Assembly: GCA_002633025.1 (NCBI GenBank)
Contig: NMRB01000434.1
Location: forward strand, 99,501 to 163,500
Origin: Notospermus geniculatus
Lineage: Eukaryota; Nemertea; Pilidiophora; Heteronemertea; Lineidae
Direction: 5' to 3'
DNA length: 64,000 bases
Shown here: one piece after another, positions 35,569 through 48,500 of the stretch
How positions within the stretch are numbered: position 1 is the stretch's first letter
How the letters are laid out: each line of letters begins with the position of its first letter
The notes under the pieces: generated by a model
Databases searched by the model: none
What the model saw: the letters and a program-made list of their open reading frames with translations, nothing else
Told to the model about the DNA's origin: nothing
Made by a program: the position numbers and the translations under genes

Positions 35569-36816
35569 ATGGCAGATGACTCGAAATCGTTTCTTGGTCT
35601 TTTGAATGGCCTTGCAAAGCGAATATACTACGGGGAATCAGATATAACAGATGATTTTCTAAAAACTGAGTTATATCCCAATGTTTCAGAGGAAGATTTT
35701 AAACTTCAAGTGACAAAATGTCAGCGTTTGATAAAGGTGAAAACAGAGTCAGAGCAGAGCCAAGCCCCCACCCACCCCTCCACACTTACCACACACACAT
35801 CCCACATACATATGTACATCATGACCACACAGGTGCATCCCAGACATTTTAAATACATAGCATGCAAGTGGATGGTCCACTTGTGTGGCAGCTGAGTGGT
35901 ATTCCTATGATAATACCGGTGTAACATCTGCCAGTGTTTCCAAATGTCAGTGTTTCCCTTTAGGCCTGCTATTGTTTGAGGAACGCTGGCAGAGAGACAA
36001 GTTTCTCTGTGATTGTTTGTACCCCACCATCAGACAAAAGTAGAGAATTCAACCCCCTCCCCTGGCCCATACCATTCCAGTACTTTACTGAACATGAATT
36101 GTTCTATTTCAGACCATGGCATCGTCTAATATGGACTTCGACAAATTGGAAGCATACCTGATATCGCAGACCAAGAAAAAGGAGGGGGCTATTACAGAAG
36201 AACAGGCTAAAGTTCTTTCAAAGTTTTGGAGAAATCATAAAACTAAAATCCATGACTCACTGGTGGCAGCAACAAGTTGGAATAATGGCTTGAAAAGTGT
36301 TAATTGGAGAATTGATGTTAAAAGTCAATCAAGGAATATCGATCAATTAAATATCCCCACTGCTATAATGGAGTTCCAAATTACTAATGGGCTTGATAAA
36401 ACTAAGGCAAGTTACAGAAGAGATTTTCTAAGCCAAATGGCATTTCTTGGCAGGGAACTTGGCCAGCAAAGATCTACAATTGTCATAGATGCTAACTCTG
36501 AATAAAAAGGTTCTAATCCAACAAATATGCACCTGACTACTGTAGGGCCTACTGGGGGGTTTACCTGAGTTGAATCTGCTGGCCCCTATCTTATTGATAG
36601 CGAGTGCTAGGACTGACGCCCTTGGTGGCTGCCGACCATTTCGATAAAGTAGGTCTATTGGAAGAAGTTGAGTAAGAAATAGTTAATTTTTGTGCCTCAA
36701 TCACTTTTCAGGAGCCAGAAGTGGTGATGTTCGAGATGGATGAAGAAAAACTGAACAAAGTTCTGTCAAGTATGCAAGAAATTGAAAAAAGCATCAATGG
36801 ATACTGCAATCAATGA
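35569..36816 (+). CDS. COMMD1: COMM domain-containing protein 1, complete
   Basis: COMMD proteins form the Commander complex that acts with Retriever in endosomal recycling; COMMD1 also affects copper transport and NF-kB turnover. Exons: 35569-35736, 36113-36406, 36712-36816, totalling 188 residues (human 190). The N-terminal helical domain contains LLNGLAKRIYYG and ELYPNVSEEDF. The COMM domain includes SVNWRIDVKSQSRNID and VMFEMDEEKLNKVLSSM. Intron 2 begins with GC (AAG|GCAAGT); only this donor keeps frame with the last exon. Reading through it gives a 33-residue alternative tail whose stop overlaps an AATAAA. Identification rests on family resemblance along the whole length. Confidence 0.93.
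36501..36506 (+). terminator. Candidate intronic polyadenylation signal in COMMD1
   Basis: AATAAA overlaps the TAA (36503-36505) that ends the frame continuing past the GC donor of COMMD1 intron 2. It would serve a short alternative isoform. Usage is not shown by sequence. Confidence 0.35.
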
Positions 36817-36993
36817 TATGGATGAATAACAATGTACTTATGTTTGGACTAGTACTTCTGAAATCTAGAACTGGATATGAACAGTGTTGTTGGATATTTC
36901 TCAATACAAGCAACAATTTGTACTCAACCAAGCTCCTGATCAGTTCTGACTGCGGCCTCTCTTACGGGTACCTTGGATGGTCCTGGCCTCTGG

Positions 36994-37075
36994 AGTCAGT
37001 TCGGCAGAGTGGCAACACTGAACTGTCACCTCTGTCGTTGTGGGTCCAATTTCCAGTCAGTCGAGTTGATAGAGA
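36994..37075 (+). mobile_element. SINE family B, head fragment
   Basis: CAGAGTGGCAACACTGAACT and TGTCACCTCTGTCGTTGTGG align with the head at 29761. The body is missing. Confidence 0.55.
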
Positions 37076-37800
37076 GAAGGTAAATCTTTCATGGGTCAGG
37101 ATATTTGGGTGGGGGCAGTAGTAGGTATCCCACGTACCATTAACTGTCTCTGTAAACTTTGAGTACGATACCGGTACCTAATTTTAATGTCAGTTGGTCA
37201 TTTGGTTTGACACCCTTTGACCATGGAGAAATATATTTATAATCAAACGATACATCAGCTTGTTAAGTTTTCTTAATCCTATCCAGAGGATTGTTAATCT
37301 GTTTGTATATTTCATTGAAGACCCCCCCCCCCCCAAAAAAAGATGACTGACTCTCCATACTGTAATGTCCTCCAGTAGTAGCAATGCCAGGGACAGAATT
37401 CTGAAACTACATAATGTGTTGCCCTCTATACTAATTTTATAGAACTATGTATTCTATATGCTCCAGCCTGTTTGCAGCACTGAGTGGGATTTACCAACCC
37501 CCAGTTATATGGCATAACCTGACCTGGCAACCATAGTTGAGCTCAGTCAGTAGTTGGATGAGTGACTGGCTCGTACAATACAGTATTGATGCCTTCAGAG
37601 ACTGAGAGTGCACTGAGCTTGCATCAGCGTGAAATAATATAAACCTAAGCCGACCTGCATCAGTCATATCCGGCAGATGTGGCCTGTACATGTATAAAGA
37701 TTGAATGTGGTTCACAGTGACAATGTCCAGCTCCCAGGTGTGTAGTTTGTGTTAGTCCAAAGTTAAAGATGAGTCACAGGTGTATTTGATAAAGTACGGT

Positions 37801-39275
37801 AGGACACAAACACACAATATGATGTGACATTTTAAAACATACCCGGTCTGGTATTTGCACTTAAATCGATGCAAGAATTGGTCATTTGATCTTGGGATTA
37901 TCTTTGCCAGCTGTCTGACAATCTAATGTCAACCGGGTCTGAAGGTCACTCATTGTTGATGCTTGTCCAGATCTGGGTCACTGTTCGAACTGCCTTACCA
38001 TTCTGTTGGAGATGAACCAGAAATTTGCCATGCCGACACTGGGCACTTCAGGTTGTTGCCCTAAGCTGGAGTCAAGTGCCAAGTGTTGGAGGTAGATGCA
38101 AATTTGGATCGTCATGGTCTCGCAAATGCCAAGTTTGTTCCTCTACATCATGTTATTATATGACAGTAAGCTGACTGGAAGTTTTCACCTTATTGACATA
38201 AGCCAAAGTGGATCTGAAAATGAAATGATCATGCCATTGGGCAAAATCGGCTTTCACGGAAGATCAAGAACATTGCAAGCAATGGCAGCTTGTCACAAAT
38301 GTCATGAACGTAGCCACTGGCCATACTGCTTATCTGTTTTAATACATGTTCTAAGCTGTGATATATTGGAGCGTAGGACTTGGTGTAAGATAAGGCAACT
38401 CATCATTGCACCATTACAAGTGCTCTTCAAGATCATGCCAAGAGCCAGGTGAACGGGAAAGGGCACAGAAACAACTCATGGAGAAGAAAATCCTCCATCA
38501 AGGAATATACAAGATTGAAAACTTCATCTTGAACCATCCTTTATTCACCAATGAAATCAAACTACCGGTACAAAATATTGGGTGGTATAGGAAAACCTGT
38601 TGGATGTCGCTGAATGATCAGCAAGGGTTGTCAGGTTGCCTGTGCATTAATCTGTTACTGTTTACCTGTCACGAAGTACATTTTGGCTGTCGAAATGTGC
38701 GGGTTCACTACTTTACTCAAAGGCAACATCCAACAGGTTTTCCTAGACTGCCTCACAAATAACCACAATCTTCCATGCAAAGTGATTGGGTTATCCACAT
38801 TCAGAGACAGCAATACAAGATCACAATATAATACCACCACCACTAAACAGCAGTTATCTTTGAATTAAAAAGACATGCATATTGGAATCTGTTCTACATG
38901 TATGTTTGTTACTGCTTGAAACAGGGTATTCGATTGCACTTTCAAATACATTTACAACATTGACGTGCTGACCTATTGATATGACAATACCAATGACCCA
39001 ATTCAATTTTAAGGTGTCTATCATATACCATCATAGACTATTCAGACTATCATAGACCACTTTTGCTGAAAAATATGCCTAGAAGAAAATCCATCGTGTA
39101 TAAGTGTCTGTGCAAACGCAAGGCCCGATAAACTGAAAGACCAGTAAGGGACGACCTTATCCACAAAACCCCCTCTAATAGCACTGTGAATCAAAAACCT
39201 GTAAATGAAGGGGTCTTGTTTCAAAGTATATGAACTTGGTGAACTCGCAATGAATCTAATATTAACTGGTTTGAT
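37801..39275. repeat. Tandem duplication, left copy (about 1.48 kb)
   Basis: Begins AGGACACAAACACACAATAT and ends ATTAACTGGTTTGAT. It matches 39284-40756 along its length with scattered substitutions and small indels (for example CCGG/CTGG near 37845 and ACCGGT present only here near 38565). Frames of about 118 codons inside it have no recognisable homology. Confidence 0.95.
38570..38758. mobile_element. MITE family 2, copy c
   Basis: Inverted ends TAGGAAAACCTGTTGGATGT and ACATCCAACAGGTTTTCCTA, with an interior homologous to 31853-32054. Duplicated at 40059-40243 as part of the larger duplication. Confidence 0.75.
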
Positions 39276-39283
39276 NATAAAGT

Positions 39284-40756
39284 AGGACACAAACACACAA
39301 TATGATGTGACATTTTAAAACATACCTGGTCTGGTATTTGCACTTAAATCGATGCAAGAATTGGTCATTTGATCTTGGGATTATCTTTGCCAGCTGTCTG
39401 ACAATCTAATGTCAACCAGGTCTGAAGGTCACTCATTGTTAAACTGATGCTCGTCCAGATCTGGGTCACTGTTCGAACTGCCTTACTTTCTGTTGGAGAT
39501 GAACCAGAAATTTGCCATGCCGACACTGGGCACTTCAGGTTGTTGCCCTAAGCTGGAGTCAAGTGCCAAGTGTTGGAGGTAGATGCAAAATTGGTTCGTC
39601 ATGGTCTTGCAAATGCCAAGTTTATTCCTCTACATCATGTTATTATATGACAGTAAGCTGACTGGAAGTTTTCGCCTTATTGACATAAGCCAAAGTGGAT
39701 CTGAAAATGAAATGATCATGCCATTGGGCAAAATCGGATTTCACAGAAGATCAAGAACATTGCAAGCAATGGCAGCTTGTCACAAATGTCATGAATGTAG
39801 CCACTGGCCATACTGCTTATCTGTTTTAATACATGTTCTAAGCTGTGATATATTGGAGCGTAGGACTTGGTGTAAGATAAGGCAACTCATCATTGCACCA
39901 TTACAAGTGCTCTTCAAAATCATGCCAAGAGCCAGGTGAACGGGAAAGGGCACAGAAACAACTCATGGAGAAGAAAATCCTCCATCAAGGAATATACAAG
40001 ATTGAAAACTTCATCTTGAACCATCCTTTATTCACCAATGAAATCAAACTACAAAATATTAGGTGGTATAGGAAAACCTGTTGGATGTCGCTGAATGATC
40101 AGCAAGGGTTGTCAGGTTGCCTGTGCATTAATCTGTTACTGTTTACCTGTCACGAAGTACATTTTGGCTGTCGAAATGTGCGGGTTCACTACTTTACTCA
40201 AAGGCAACATCCAACAGGTTTTCCTAGACTGCCTCACAAATAACCACAATCTTCCATGCAAAGTGATTGGGTTATCCACATTCAGAGACAGCAATACAAG
40301 ATCACAATATAATACCACCACCACTAAACAGCAGTTATCTTTGAATTAAAAAGACATGCATATTGGAATCTGTTCTACATGTATGTTTGTTACTGCTTGA
40401 AACAGGGTATTCGATTGCACTTTCAAATACATTTACAACATTGACGTGCTGACCTATTGATATGACAATACCAATGACCCAATTCAATTTTAAGGTGTCT
40501 ATCATATACCATCATAGACTATTCAGACTATCATAGACCACTTTTGCTGAAAAATATGCCTAGAAGAAAATCCATCGTGTATAAGTGTCTGTGCAAACGC
40601 AAGGCCCGATAAACTGAAAGACCAGTAAGGGACGACCTTATCCACAAAACCCCCTCTAATAGCACTGTGAATCAAAAACCTGTAAATGAAGGGGTCTTGT
40701 TTCAAAGTATATGAACTTGGTGAACTCGCAATGAATCTAATATTAACTGGTTTGAT
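39284..40756. repeat. Tandem duplication, right copy
   Basis: Matches 37801-39275. The junction between copies (39276-39283) contains an N, so an assembly join is possible. Confidence 0.95.
40059..40243. mobile_element. MITE family 2, copy d
   Basis: Same element as 38570-38758, within the right duplication copy. Confidence 0.75.
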
Positions 40757-41417
40757 CTAATGTTGATGCTATTAAAAATAGATAAGAGAGACTGATAAAG
40801 CTGGCTAAAAAATACTGTCTGAAGTCTACTTGGAACAAAAGATTTCTGATTACATGTAGCGAGGAAATGTTCTCTTGGTTTATATTACTGCTGATAAGCA
40901 GAGGAAAGATGAACCCAATCAATTGTTTTGATCAGTCAATTCATCTGTGCAGAATAAGTGTCAAACATTAATAATGATTCTAAAGTGCGTAGGTTAGAGT
41001 TCCCTAAGTGGTGACCTTGGGCAAATCGGTGTCACTTGCGTGTCAAAGACGTCACCCAGTCAGTATTCTCTCTATCTGTTGCATGTTTCTTATCTCTGCG
41101 CCACTTGAAACATCGCCCACCGAATGATTGGCAATGGGAATTATGACCAATAATACCATCTATGTCTAACACGAGGCCTTGACTTCAAACAAATTCATCT
41201 ACATACCGGTATGTTTAAGTTTCAAACTTGTATCTTGTAACTCCTGCATATAGCCTCATAGTCACGGAGATGAGATCAATAAATCATCACATTCACATTT
41301 ACAGATGAACATCTGTATTGATATCAGTAGTGACCTAAAAAAATTATTCGTTTCAATATCTACAGTTGAATCTCAACTAAAACATGCAAACAGTTTTCCA
41401 ATATATACACATGAGTC

Positions 41418-41551
41418 TTAAGCTACGTTTAGCTGACATGCGGAATGCTGAAAACGCAATGCATTTTCGCATACAACATACATGTATCGCTTCCGCCGGG
41501 GATTCCGCGTCCCTATACCGCATTCCGGATGTCTGGTCAACGCAGCTTTAA
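41418..41551. mobile_element. TTAA-flanked MITE (AGCTACGTTTAGCTGACATG ends)
   Basis: The left end TTAAGCTACGTTTAGCTGAC is mirrored by a right end reading TTAAAGCTGCGTTGACCAGA on the minus strand, then GCGGAATGC/GGAATGCGG. 134 bp, TTAA on both sides. Confidence 0.75.
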
Positions 41552-42899
41552 CCAGTCCTCAACAAGAACTTCCTTTACTTTATCTTACATTCTGATCTGA
41601 CACCATGAAATGAAAGCACAGGTACGCGTACATTTTATGTCATGGAACATTTTCTCTGTCTTGTTTCAAGTCATGGCCAAAAGAAAAGAACCAGATCACT
41701 CTAAACTGACAGATCTATTCATCCTTGTTTGATATTGCCACCAATAAGAACCTGAGAATGTACTATGCTTACGTTCTCACAAATTGGAACACAAAATCAA
41801 CTGAAATAAGATGCCTGAGAGCAATCATACTTTTGAATGGAGTTGGTGAAAAACCCACCAAATCAACAATGAACATAACTGACAGTCAAATCTTGTGCAA
41901 ATTTTAATGCAACTGATCCTGTACAAGATTCATTCTTTGGTGGTGCAGTTGAGTTTTTTGCACTAAAATTATGCGACACACATCAATATCATTTGTCATG
42001 GCTGTAGAATTCCTGTATTACCGGTATGTATAATATCCGTGAAGTTTACTGATACCAAACGGTTCACTTATGAATTTTTCCTGATAGTGATACAGACCGA
42101 TGGCACATGGCTTCATTTGATAATTATGCATAACAACTCATCAACTCAATTACCACAAATTTTCCAGCTGTTGTCACATTGTATGTGCCTTTCACATGGG
42201 ATCAAGAATTGGTGCCAATGGTAAAGTGGTGAATACATCCTATACATTTCCAAGTGATGTTAATTTGCATATTTTACACACTCTAAAATCATACCTGAGG
42301 AAAAATTGACTTCCATTAATGAATGGAAAACTTTACTGCTGTTAGAGGCCACAATTAGTTAGTGGTCCTGGAAGGTCACAAAATCTGATGTCACAGAGAA
42401 GAAATGCATGCCACAATGTCATCCATAATGACTTTGAGGTCATGGCTATGTCTATGACGTCAAATTTTGCGACTCCTAGGACTGCTAACTGGCAGCCTTT
42501 AATGGCAGTAAAGTCTACCTCTGGGCACTTACAATATTCGTCACAGTCAAGTCTCTCTAGTGACTCTATTCTAGACAAAAAACTTTGACATCGCCTGTTT
42601 TGCAGGCGGAGAAATAACGTCTTCCTCGTCTATTCAAAAAGTAAAAGCTAAGCACAACCATGAAACGAATAAACAGAGGTAAACAGAACAGAATATACCT
42701 AGTCATGATCCAGTTGACCCTATTCATGAAACTAGCCTAGCGTATAATCTGACCTAAAAATCCACTGTTACAAGATGATAATTTGCATTTGTATGCAGAA
42801 CCCTCCAAATGCTGTAAGTTGTGTCCATGTTCAAACCCAATAGATTTCAGTATACATACATGTACACAGTTCATGCCATTTTTCTATAGTACATTGACG

Positions 42900-44807
42900 T
42901 TAATATTCAGTATGAAGAGTTATTCTTTCAATACCCAAGTATCTGAATACAGCAGGTGCAAAATACACCACATTAAAAGCGACCATTGTATATGTGATGT
43001 ACTTGTAGGGCAGTTCAACTACAAGATGCTGAAGAGATTTATTTTCCTTCTTATAGCCAAATAAATAACACAGCGTGTGATATGTTAAAGCCTTCATGAC
43101 AGTCCGTGTGGCAATCAGAATGACAATGCCAAGCATCGTGCGCAGCATTAACATGCCAAAATACGCTGCATTTGGGACCTTGATACTGTACGGTGGGAGA
43201 TCTGTCGTAATATGATAAATCTCCCACTGATAATTCACCCAAGAGCCAAGAGAGAGGCCAACCCCTACAGCCATAATCATAGTCGTGTCTCCGCGGGCCG
43301 TGCTCCATTTATCCAAAGTCGGGTAGCAGAGGCACATCAGTAGTGAGACGACTATCACTGCATGTGGTGAGTGCGAGTTTGACAAGATGAATGAGTCGAG
43401 CAGGTCCACTAATGGGTGCATCACTGCAAGGATCACCATCGCGTACAGCAGCCCAATGATGATATCCTGTAAAATAATGAACATGGTACATGTAGTTTGA
43501 AATCCACAACTAGACTTATCTAGTGTAGTTGTACAAGTACAAACTTTTAATGAACTGGACCATATGCCAAGGTGAGGTACACTTACAAGAAGTTGGGCCT
43601 TATTCATAAAAGGTGTAAAGATTTTAAAATCGAGTATAACTTAGCCAATGCAAGGGAAATTCCTGGGTATTTGCCCAAGTTATACAAGTGGGTAAGTCTC
43701 AACCCTTTACGGATTGTCCGTAATTTATATCTCAAAATTCTTGTGACATGTCTTTGCTGATTTCATTGTCAGACTGATCAAATTCAGACTAATGACAAGT
43801 TCCTCAGTCCGAGTCTCAACCTGCAGGCTTGCTACTCACCAGAACTGTGTGCATCCCAAGGTATAGTCTGCTGAGACAGACAAGAGTACACCAAGCTGTG
43901 GCAAGGACAAGGGCACTTATATGTTCATACTGAAAGAAAAATGGACTTCACATTTATCTGACTACAGCAAGAGCTCAGCGAAATGAATACTTCATCAGTG
44001 ATATTGGAAAACAATGGAAGGATAGATAGACAAACACACTTTTGTAGCCTGTGAAATACACACCTCATATCTATTCCATGTGAAGATAAGTAGTGAAAAT
44101 GGTACAGCCAATCCAATCATAGCATGAGTTGATGGCATTCCATATTCAAGTTCATATCTCTTTTCCATTCGAACAACAGGTGGAGATGCTGGGCGTGGCC
44201 AACGAATGATATCCTTCGCTCCCTGACCAAAGTACATAATAAAACACCATATATAACAAACTCTCCGTCCGACATAACCGTCAACATTCCACAACCAAAA
44301 TGGAAAGAAAGAACAATAAAACACCTCATTTCCAAGGTTTGCCCCGAAACAAAATAAATAGTACAGAAATGAGTTTGTGATGTCATAAGATGTGAGTTCC
44401 TTTCGGTTGGCATCTTCAACTTCTGATCCTGAAACTGACGACTCGCTGTCTTCTGCAGAATCTTCTTCAGGTTGTGCTTCCTCGATTTGCAGAACAGGAC
44501 TTGGCTCATTTTGATTTGACGAAGTTGACCGGTCTCTGCCTGCTGCTGAGGATGTGGTGGTGGTGGGCGAGTTAACATTCCTGGAACGCAGTTGGTACAC
44601 AAGCCCATTGGTAGTGGCAAAGTCACCATGACATCCAATAACACCATTTTCGCACAATGTTACTCCACCATTACTTATCCCATTCATGACAACTCCATTT
44701 TGATTTTGTTTGGCCTTCTTCTTTGCCGGGCGTGGAATGACACCGCATCGGCGCTGAAAAGCCACGACAAGGTCGGGCCCCTCAAGCCATTCCAGCGTAT
44801 CCCACAT
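42900..44807 (-). CDS. SGPP: Sphingosine-1-phosphate phosphatase, complete
   Basis: An ER membrane phosphatase that removes phosphate from sphingosine-1-phosphate, of the PAP2/LPP-like superfamily. Exons: 44807-44064, 43929-43840, 43466-42900, totalling 466 residues (human SGPP1 441). The three catalytic motifs are visible: [16 protein letters not shown] and [12 protein letters not shown], the last split across the exon 2/3 junction. Conserved family stretches include NLGNEVF after [13 protein letters not shown] and [10 protein letters not shown]. Several hydrophobic membrane segments follow the motifs. The N-terminal 110 residues are polar, rich in N, S and E, and poorly conserved, as usual. 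I cannot decide between SGPP1 and SGPP2 and infer the single ancestral type. Divergent from SCCPDH-A. Confidence 0.95.
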
Positions 44808-45537
44808 TTCTAACGATTTCTGAGGTTTTGATGAACTACCCGTCTAGTCGAAAAGTGGTCCTGTCATTACATAATTCGCTATCAGTATCTGAGATAAATT
44901 CGGGGCGATGAGATAAGAGCAGAATTCATTGAATTCGTGCCAGAACTGGCATGGCCTGATCTGAACCCTGGTGCTAGGTATCTAAAATCGTATTTCATAC
45001 ACAGCATAATACACAGTCAAGGTTGGTACTCTGGAACGAGGATGGATTCTTGCCGGCCGTCTAGAGAAAATAAGCAGAACAAATTGGTTGGCCAGTGCAG
45101 GAACTGCAGTGACCTCTAGTGGCTTCATGGCTAATTGCAACTGGTTCCTGGTCCAACATAACAGAGACAGACAGACAGACAGACAGTACCAGTTTTGCTA
45201 ATCTACAATTTATGTCTATCTAGCTCTTAGATATCCACATATTTCAAATGCAATGAACAACGAGTAGTTTACAAAGTTATGCAGGATGGAAAAGTGGGTT
45301 GAGTTGACCAGTGCCGGATTGACATAGTACCAGTCAGTGATTTTCAAATCACTAGCATACAGTCCCTTTTGGGCCAATGACGGTAAATGACCACACTAAT
45401 ACCCTTAACTTAATAAATCATTACCAGAAAGACTTAATGGCCTGTCATTCCTAAATTCTCCCCCATGAAGATGCCGGCAGTCTTAAGTGGTCGCAAAAAT
45501 TTGGCTGCACATTTTCCCTAGAAGGTGTCTGCTAGGA
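44808..45537. other. Divergent intergenic region SGPP / SCCPDH-A
   Basis: 730 bp between opposite start codons, so both promoters must lie here unless upstream exons exist. A short (ACAG)n tract lies at 45165-45187. I see no clear TATA box or other element. Confidence 0.6.
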
Positions 45538-48500
45538 ATGGCTGCCCCCATCATGCCCATGAACATCTCGAGTAAAATGAAATCATTTGATATTGTAATT
45601 TTTGGGGCGAGCGGATTTACTGGCCAGTATGTTGTTGAGTATCTTGCGAGAGTATTTGAAGAGGAAGGGGGTTTGAAATGGGCTGTCGCTGGTCGAAGCA
45701 AGCAGAAACTCGCCGCTGTTCTCGATGAAGCATCAAAACAGACAGGTAGGCCTAGGCCTAGGCAAAGCCAAATAAATGTACACTACACATTACATGCATA
45801 CATCATGACATGCTTACGGTACATGCTGCCTGCATGACAGGACCAGGGATACTAGTAGCTTGGGTGTGGCCTCTGTCATGTCTGTGTCATGTTTGTGCAT
45901 ATGTCATAAACTTACGTATCTGGCCTGGGCCAAATTTGATGATCATGAATAGAGTTTTGCCATGTCTCAGTTGTTTTTTTCTCATATTTACAGGAAAGGA
46001 CTTGCGAAACATACCCATCCTGGAAGCTGATGTATCAAATGAGTCTTCATTGAAGAAAATGTGCGAGCAAGCACAGCTTATCCTGAACTGTGTTGGCCCA
46101 GTATGGATATTTCGAATAATTTCAGATTGATTTTGCTGGGGCCTAAAACTTTACATAACTGGAACAACTCCTTTGAGTCTAGAGCTTAGTCCACTGGCAG
46201 CCAGTGTGAGGCATTGTATGAATCAGAAAAGGAAAAAATCCAAATGGCTACTGCAACTAGAAATTCTCAAACCATGTTGTAAACAATGCATACATAGCCC
46301 ATGCAGTTTAATCAGTTTAAATTTTTAAATGACTATATTTTACTTTTTAATTTCAGTATGTCTTCTATGGGGAGCAAGTTGTTAAAGCATGTATTGACAA
46401 CAAGGCTCATCATGTGGATATCAGTGGAGAATCGCTGGTGAGTTATCATCTGCTATCTCTGAATTATCCTCTATTTAATTTTCTGCAATCTAGTTACACA
46501 TTACAGGAAGTAGTTGCATGGCTGTGTTTTCAGATTGCAATGCACTTGGGTGATTAAAAACACAACAACAACCACCACATATTTTGATCCTTGCAGTGCA
46601 GGAGTGTTCATTTATAGCCCTTCTTTATCTTTTACTTTATATTGTCAGTTTCATGAGAAGATGGACCTCAAGTACCATGACAAAGCTAGAGAAGCTGGTG
46701 TCTATGTTGTAGAGGCATGTGGATTTGATAGCGTTCCTGCTGATATTGGTGTTCTTTATGCCAGGAAGAACTTTGATGGTAGGTTCCTGATGAATATACA
46801 TTTCACTGACTGCAACTCACAGAATCTGCAATTTACTGTACATGTATTTGTACAAAAGAGACAATTTTTGTGGCCATCAAATAAATTTCTTCTCAACATG
46901 TGCGTGAAATGCAGAGTAACCGTCTGTTGTTTTAGTGATAGCCTAATTGACACAATTGATTTATCATATCTCTTTCGGTTTTAGGTGAACTCAATTCCGT
47001 TGAAAGTTTTGTTGGACTTCGGGTAAGTTCAGTCAGACTTTGGACTCCTTGACCTGTGGTGAAGGATCATGTCAAGAAGCGTCAATCTTATCAATCTCTT
47101 CTAACCAAGCATAACTTGTTCTCTTTATGTCTTTCATGGCCTAATAGACTACATGAAAGCTCAGACTTCAGATCTTTTTTAAAGCACTAATGGGAAGAAA
47201 ATCAGAGCTGAACTTCAATGCTCATGCCTACTCCTGTTGTGGGATGTTAGGTCTGTGAAACCATGGCGTACAAGTCAAGCCACTTCTGTGTCTTTCAAAC
47301 ATATTCTGTTTCATCTTTTTTTCTAGGGTGGTGGTGGAAACTTTGGTACCTATCAGACAGTTGTAACACTTCTTGATCCAGCAAAGGATCAAGAACTCAA
47401 GGGTGTAAGGAGGCAACTGTTCGAAGAGAAATTGCCAAAGTCTGATTATGCTTTGCCTGCAAGGTCAGTGAATGTTGGCCTCAATGAAAGGATTCAAAAA
47501 TTTAGTTGGCAGGCTAAGTGTTTTGAATGTGGAAATTGAGCATGAGGGTACCGGTATATAGATCAGCATCTGGGGCCAAGGTGATCATGGCGTGTTTAAT
47601 GCACGTAATCTTGATGACCTGATACTGAGAGGCAGGTGAGTAACTACACCTGAAGAAATTATCATCTGTGCTGAACCAAGACATGTGAAAGCCATGGGTA
47701 TGATGTTTCAGATTTCCCCTATCCTACAGCAATGAAGTCAAGGGCAGGCTGCTTCCATTTTTTCAAGGAGACCAAGATATTGTAAGAAGAACAGCACGAC
47801 ATAACTATACTGAACACAATGAGCGACCTGTAAGTTGATTTTGTATTGGGGTTTCTTCTTATTTCCAGGAGCCCTATGTCCTATAGTCAGGAGGCAAATG
47901 GTAGACTATTGCCTTTCTTTCCGCAAGATTGTGACATTGTCCGCAGATCAATACGACACAATTACTTTGAGAACAATGAAACACCAGTAAGTGCACTGCT
48001 CGGATGGTTTTGTCCATCTTTGTCCCATGTATACACTGCATTATCTATGCAACACATACCAGTAAATGAATGATGCACATTCTACATGTATCCCTGGCAT
48101 GCACTAGTCATATTCGTACCTTGTGGTCAAACTGCTGGCAACTCAATGTTTCAATCATTACCACCTATCTACCATTCTAACTTCTTGTACAGATCCAGTA
48201 CAAGTCCTACATTAGAATGCCTGGGATCCTAGCATGTCTTGTTGCCATCACCATGGGGGTAACATTGAAGCTGTTTTCTTCATTCCGCATGGGAAGGAGC
48301 CTCTTGTTGAAGGTAGGTGATGTACTTACAGTCTTGTCTGGAAAGTTGCTTTTAAATGTCATTTTGGCCCGTATTTTAGAATGCTCCTCAACATAAAGGA
48401 GTTCCTTAAGGCTATTGTTCACCTGTTGAGAACAATAGCCTTGAGGTACTCCTTTACGTTGAGGAGCATTCTAAAATATGGGCCTTTATGTGACGGCTGA

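Larger units (their letters stand above)
36817..42899. other. Gene-poor region between COMMD1 and SGPP
   Basis: I see no exon here. About half is a 1.48-kb tandem duplication (37801-40756). A SINE family B fragment (36994-37075), family 2 MITEs inside the duplication and one TTAA MITE make up the rest. Parts nearest the genes are probably their 3' UTRs. Confidence 0.6.

Noticed and set aside
38096-40243. Pairs of frames of 116-118 codons repeated in the tandem duplication
   Set aside because: The repetition comes from the DNA duplication and part of each frame lies in a MITE; no homology.
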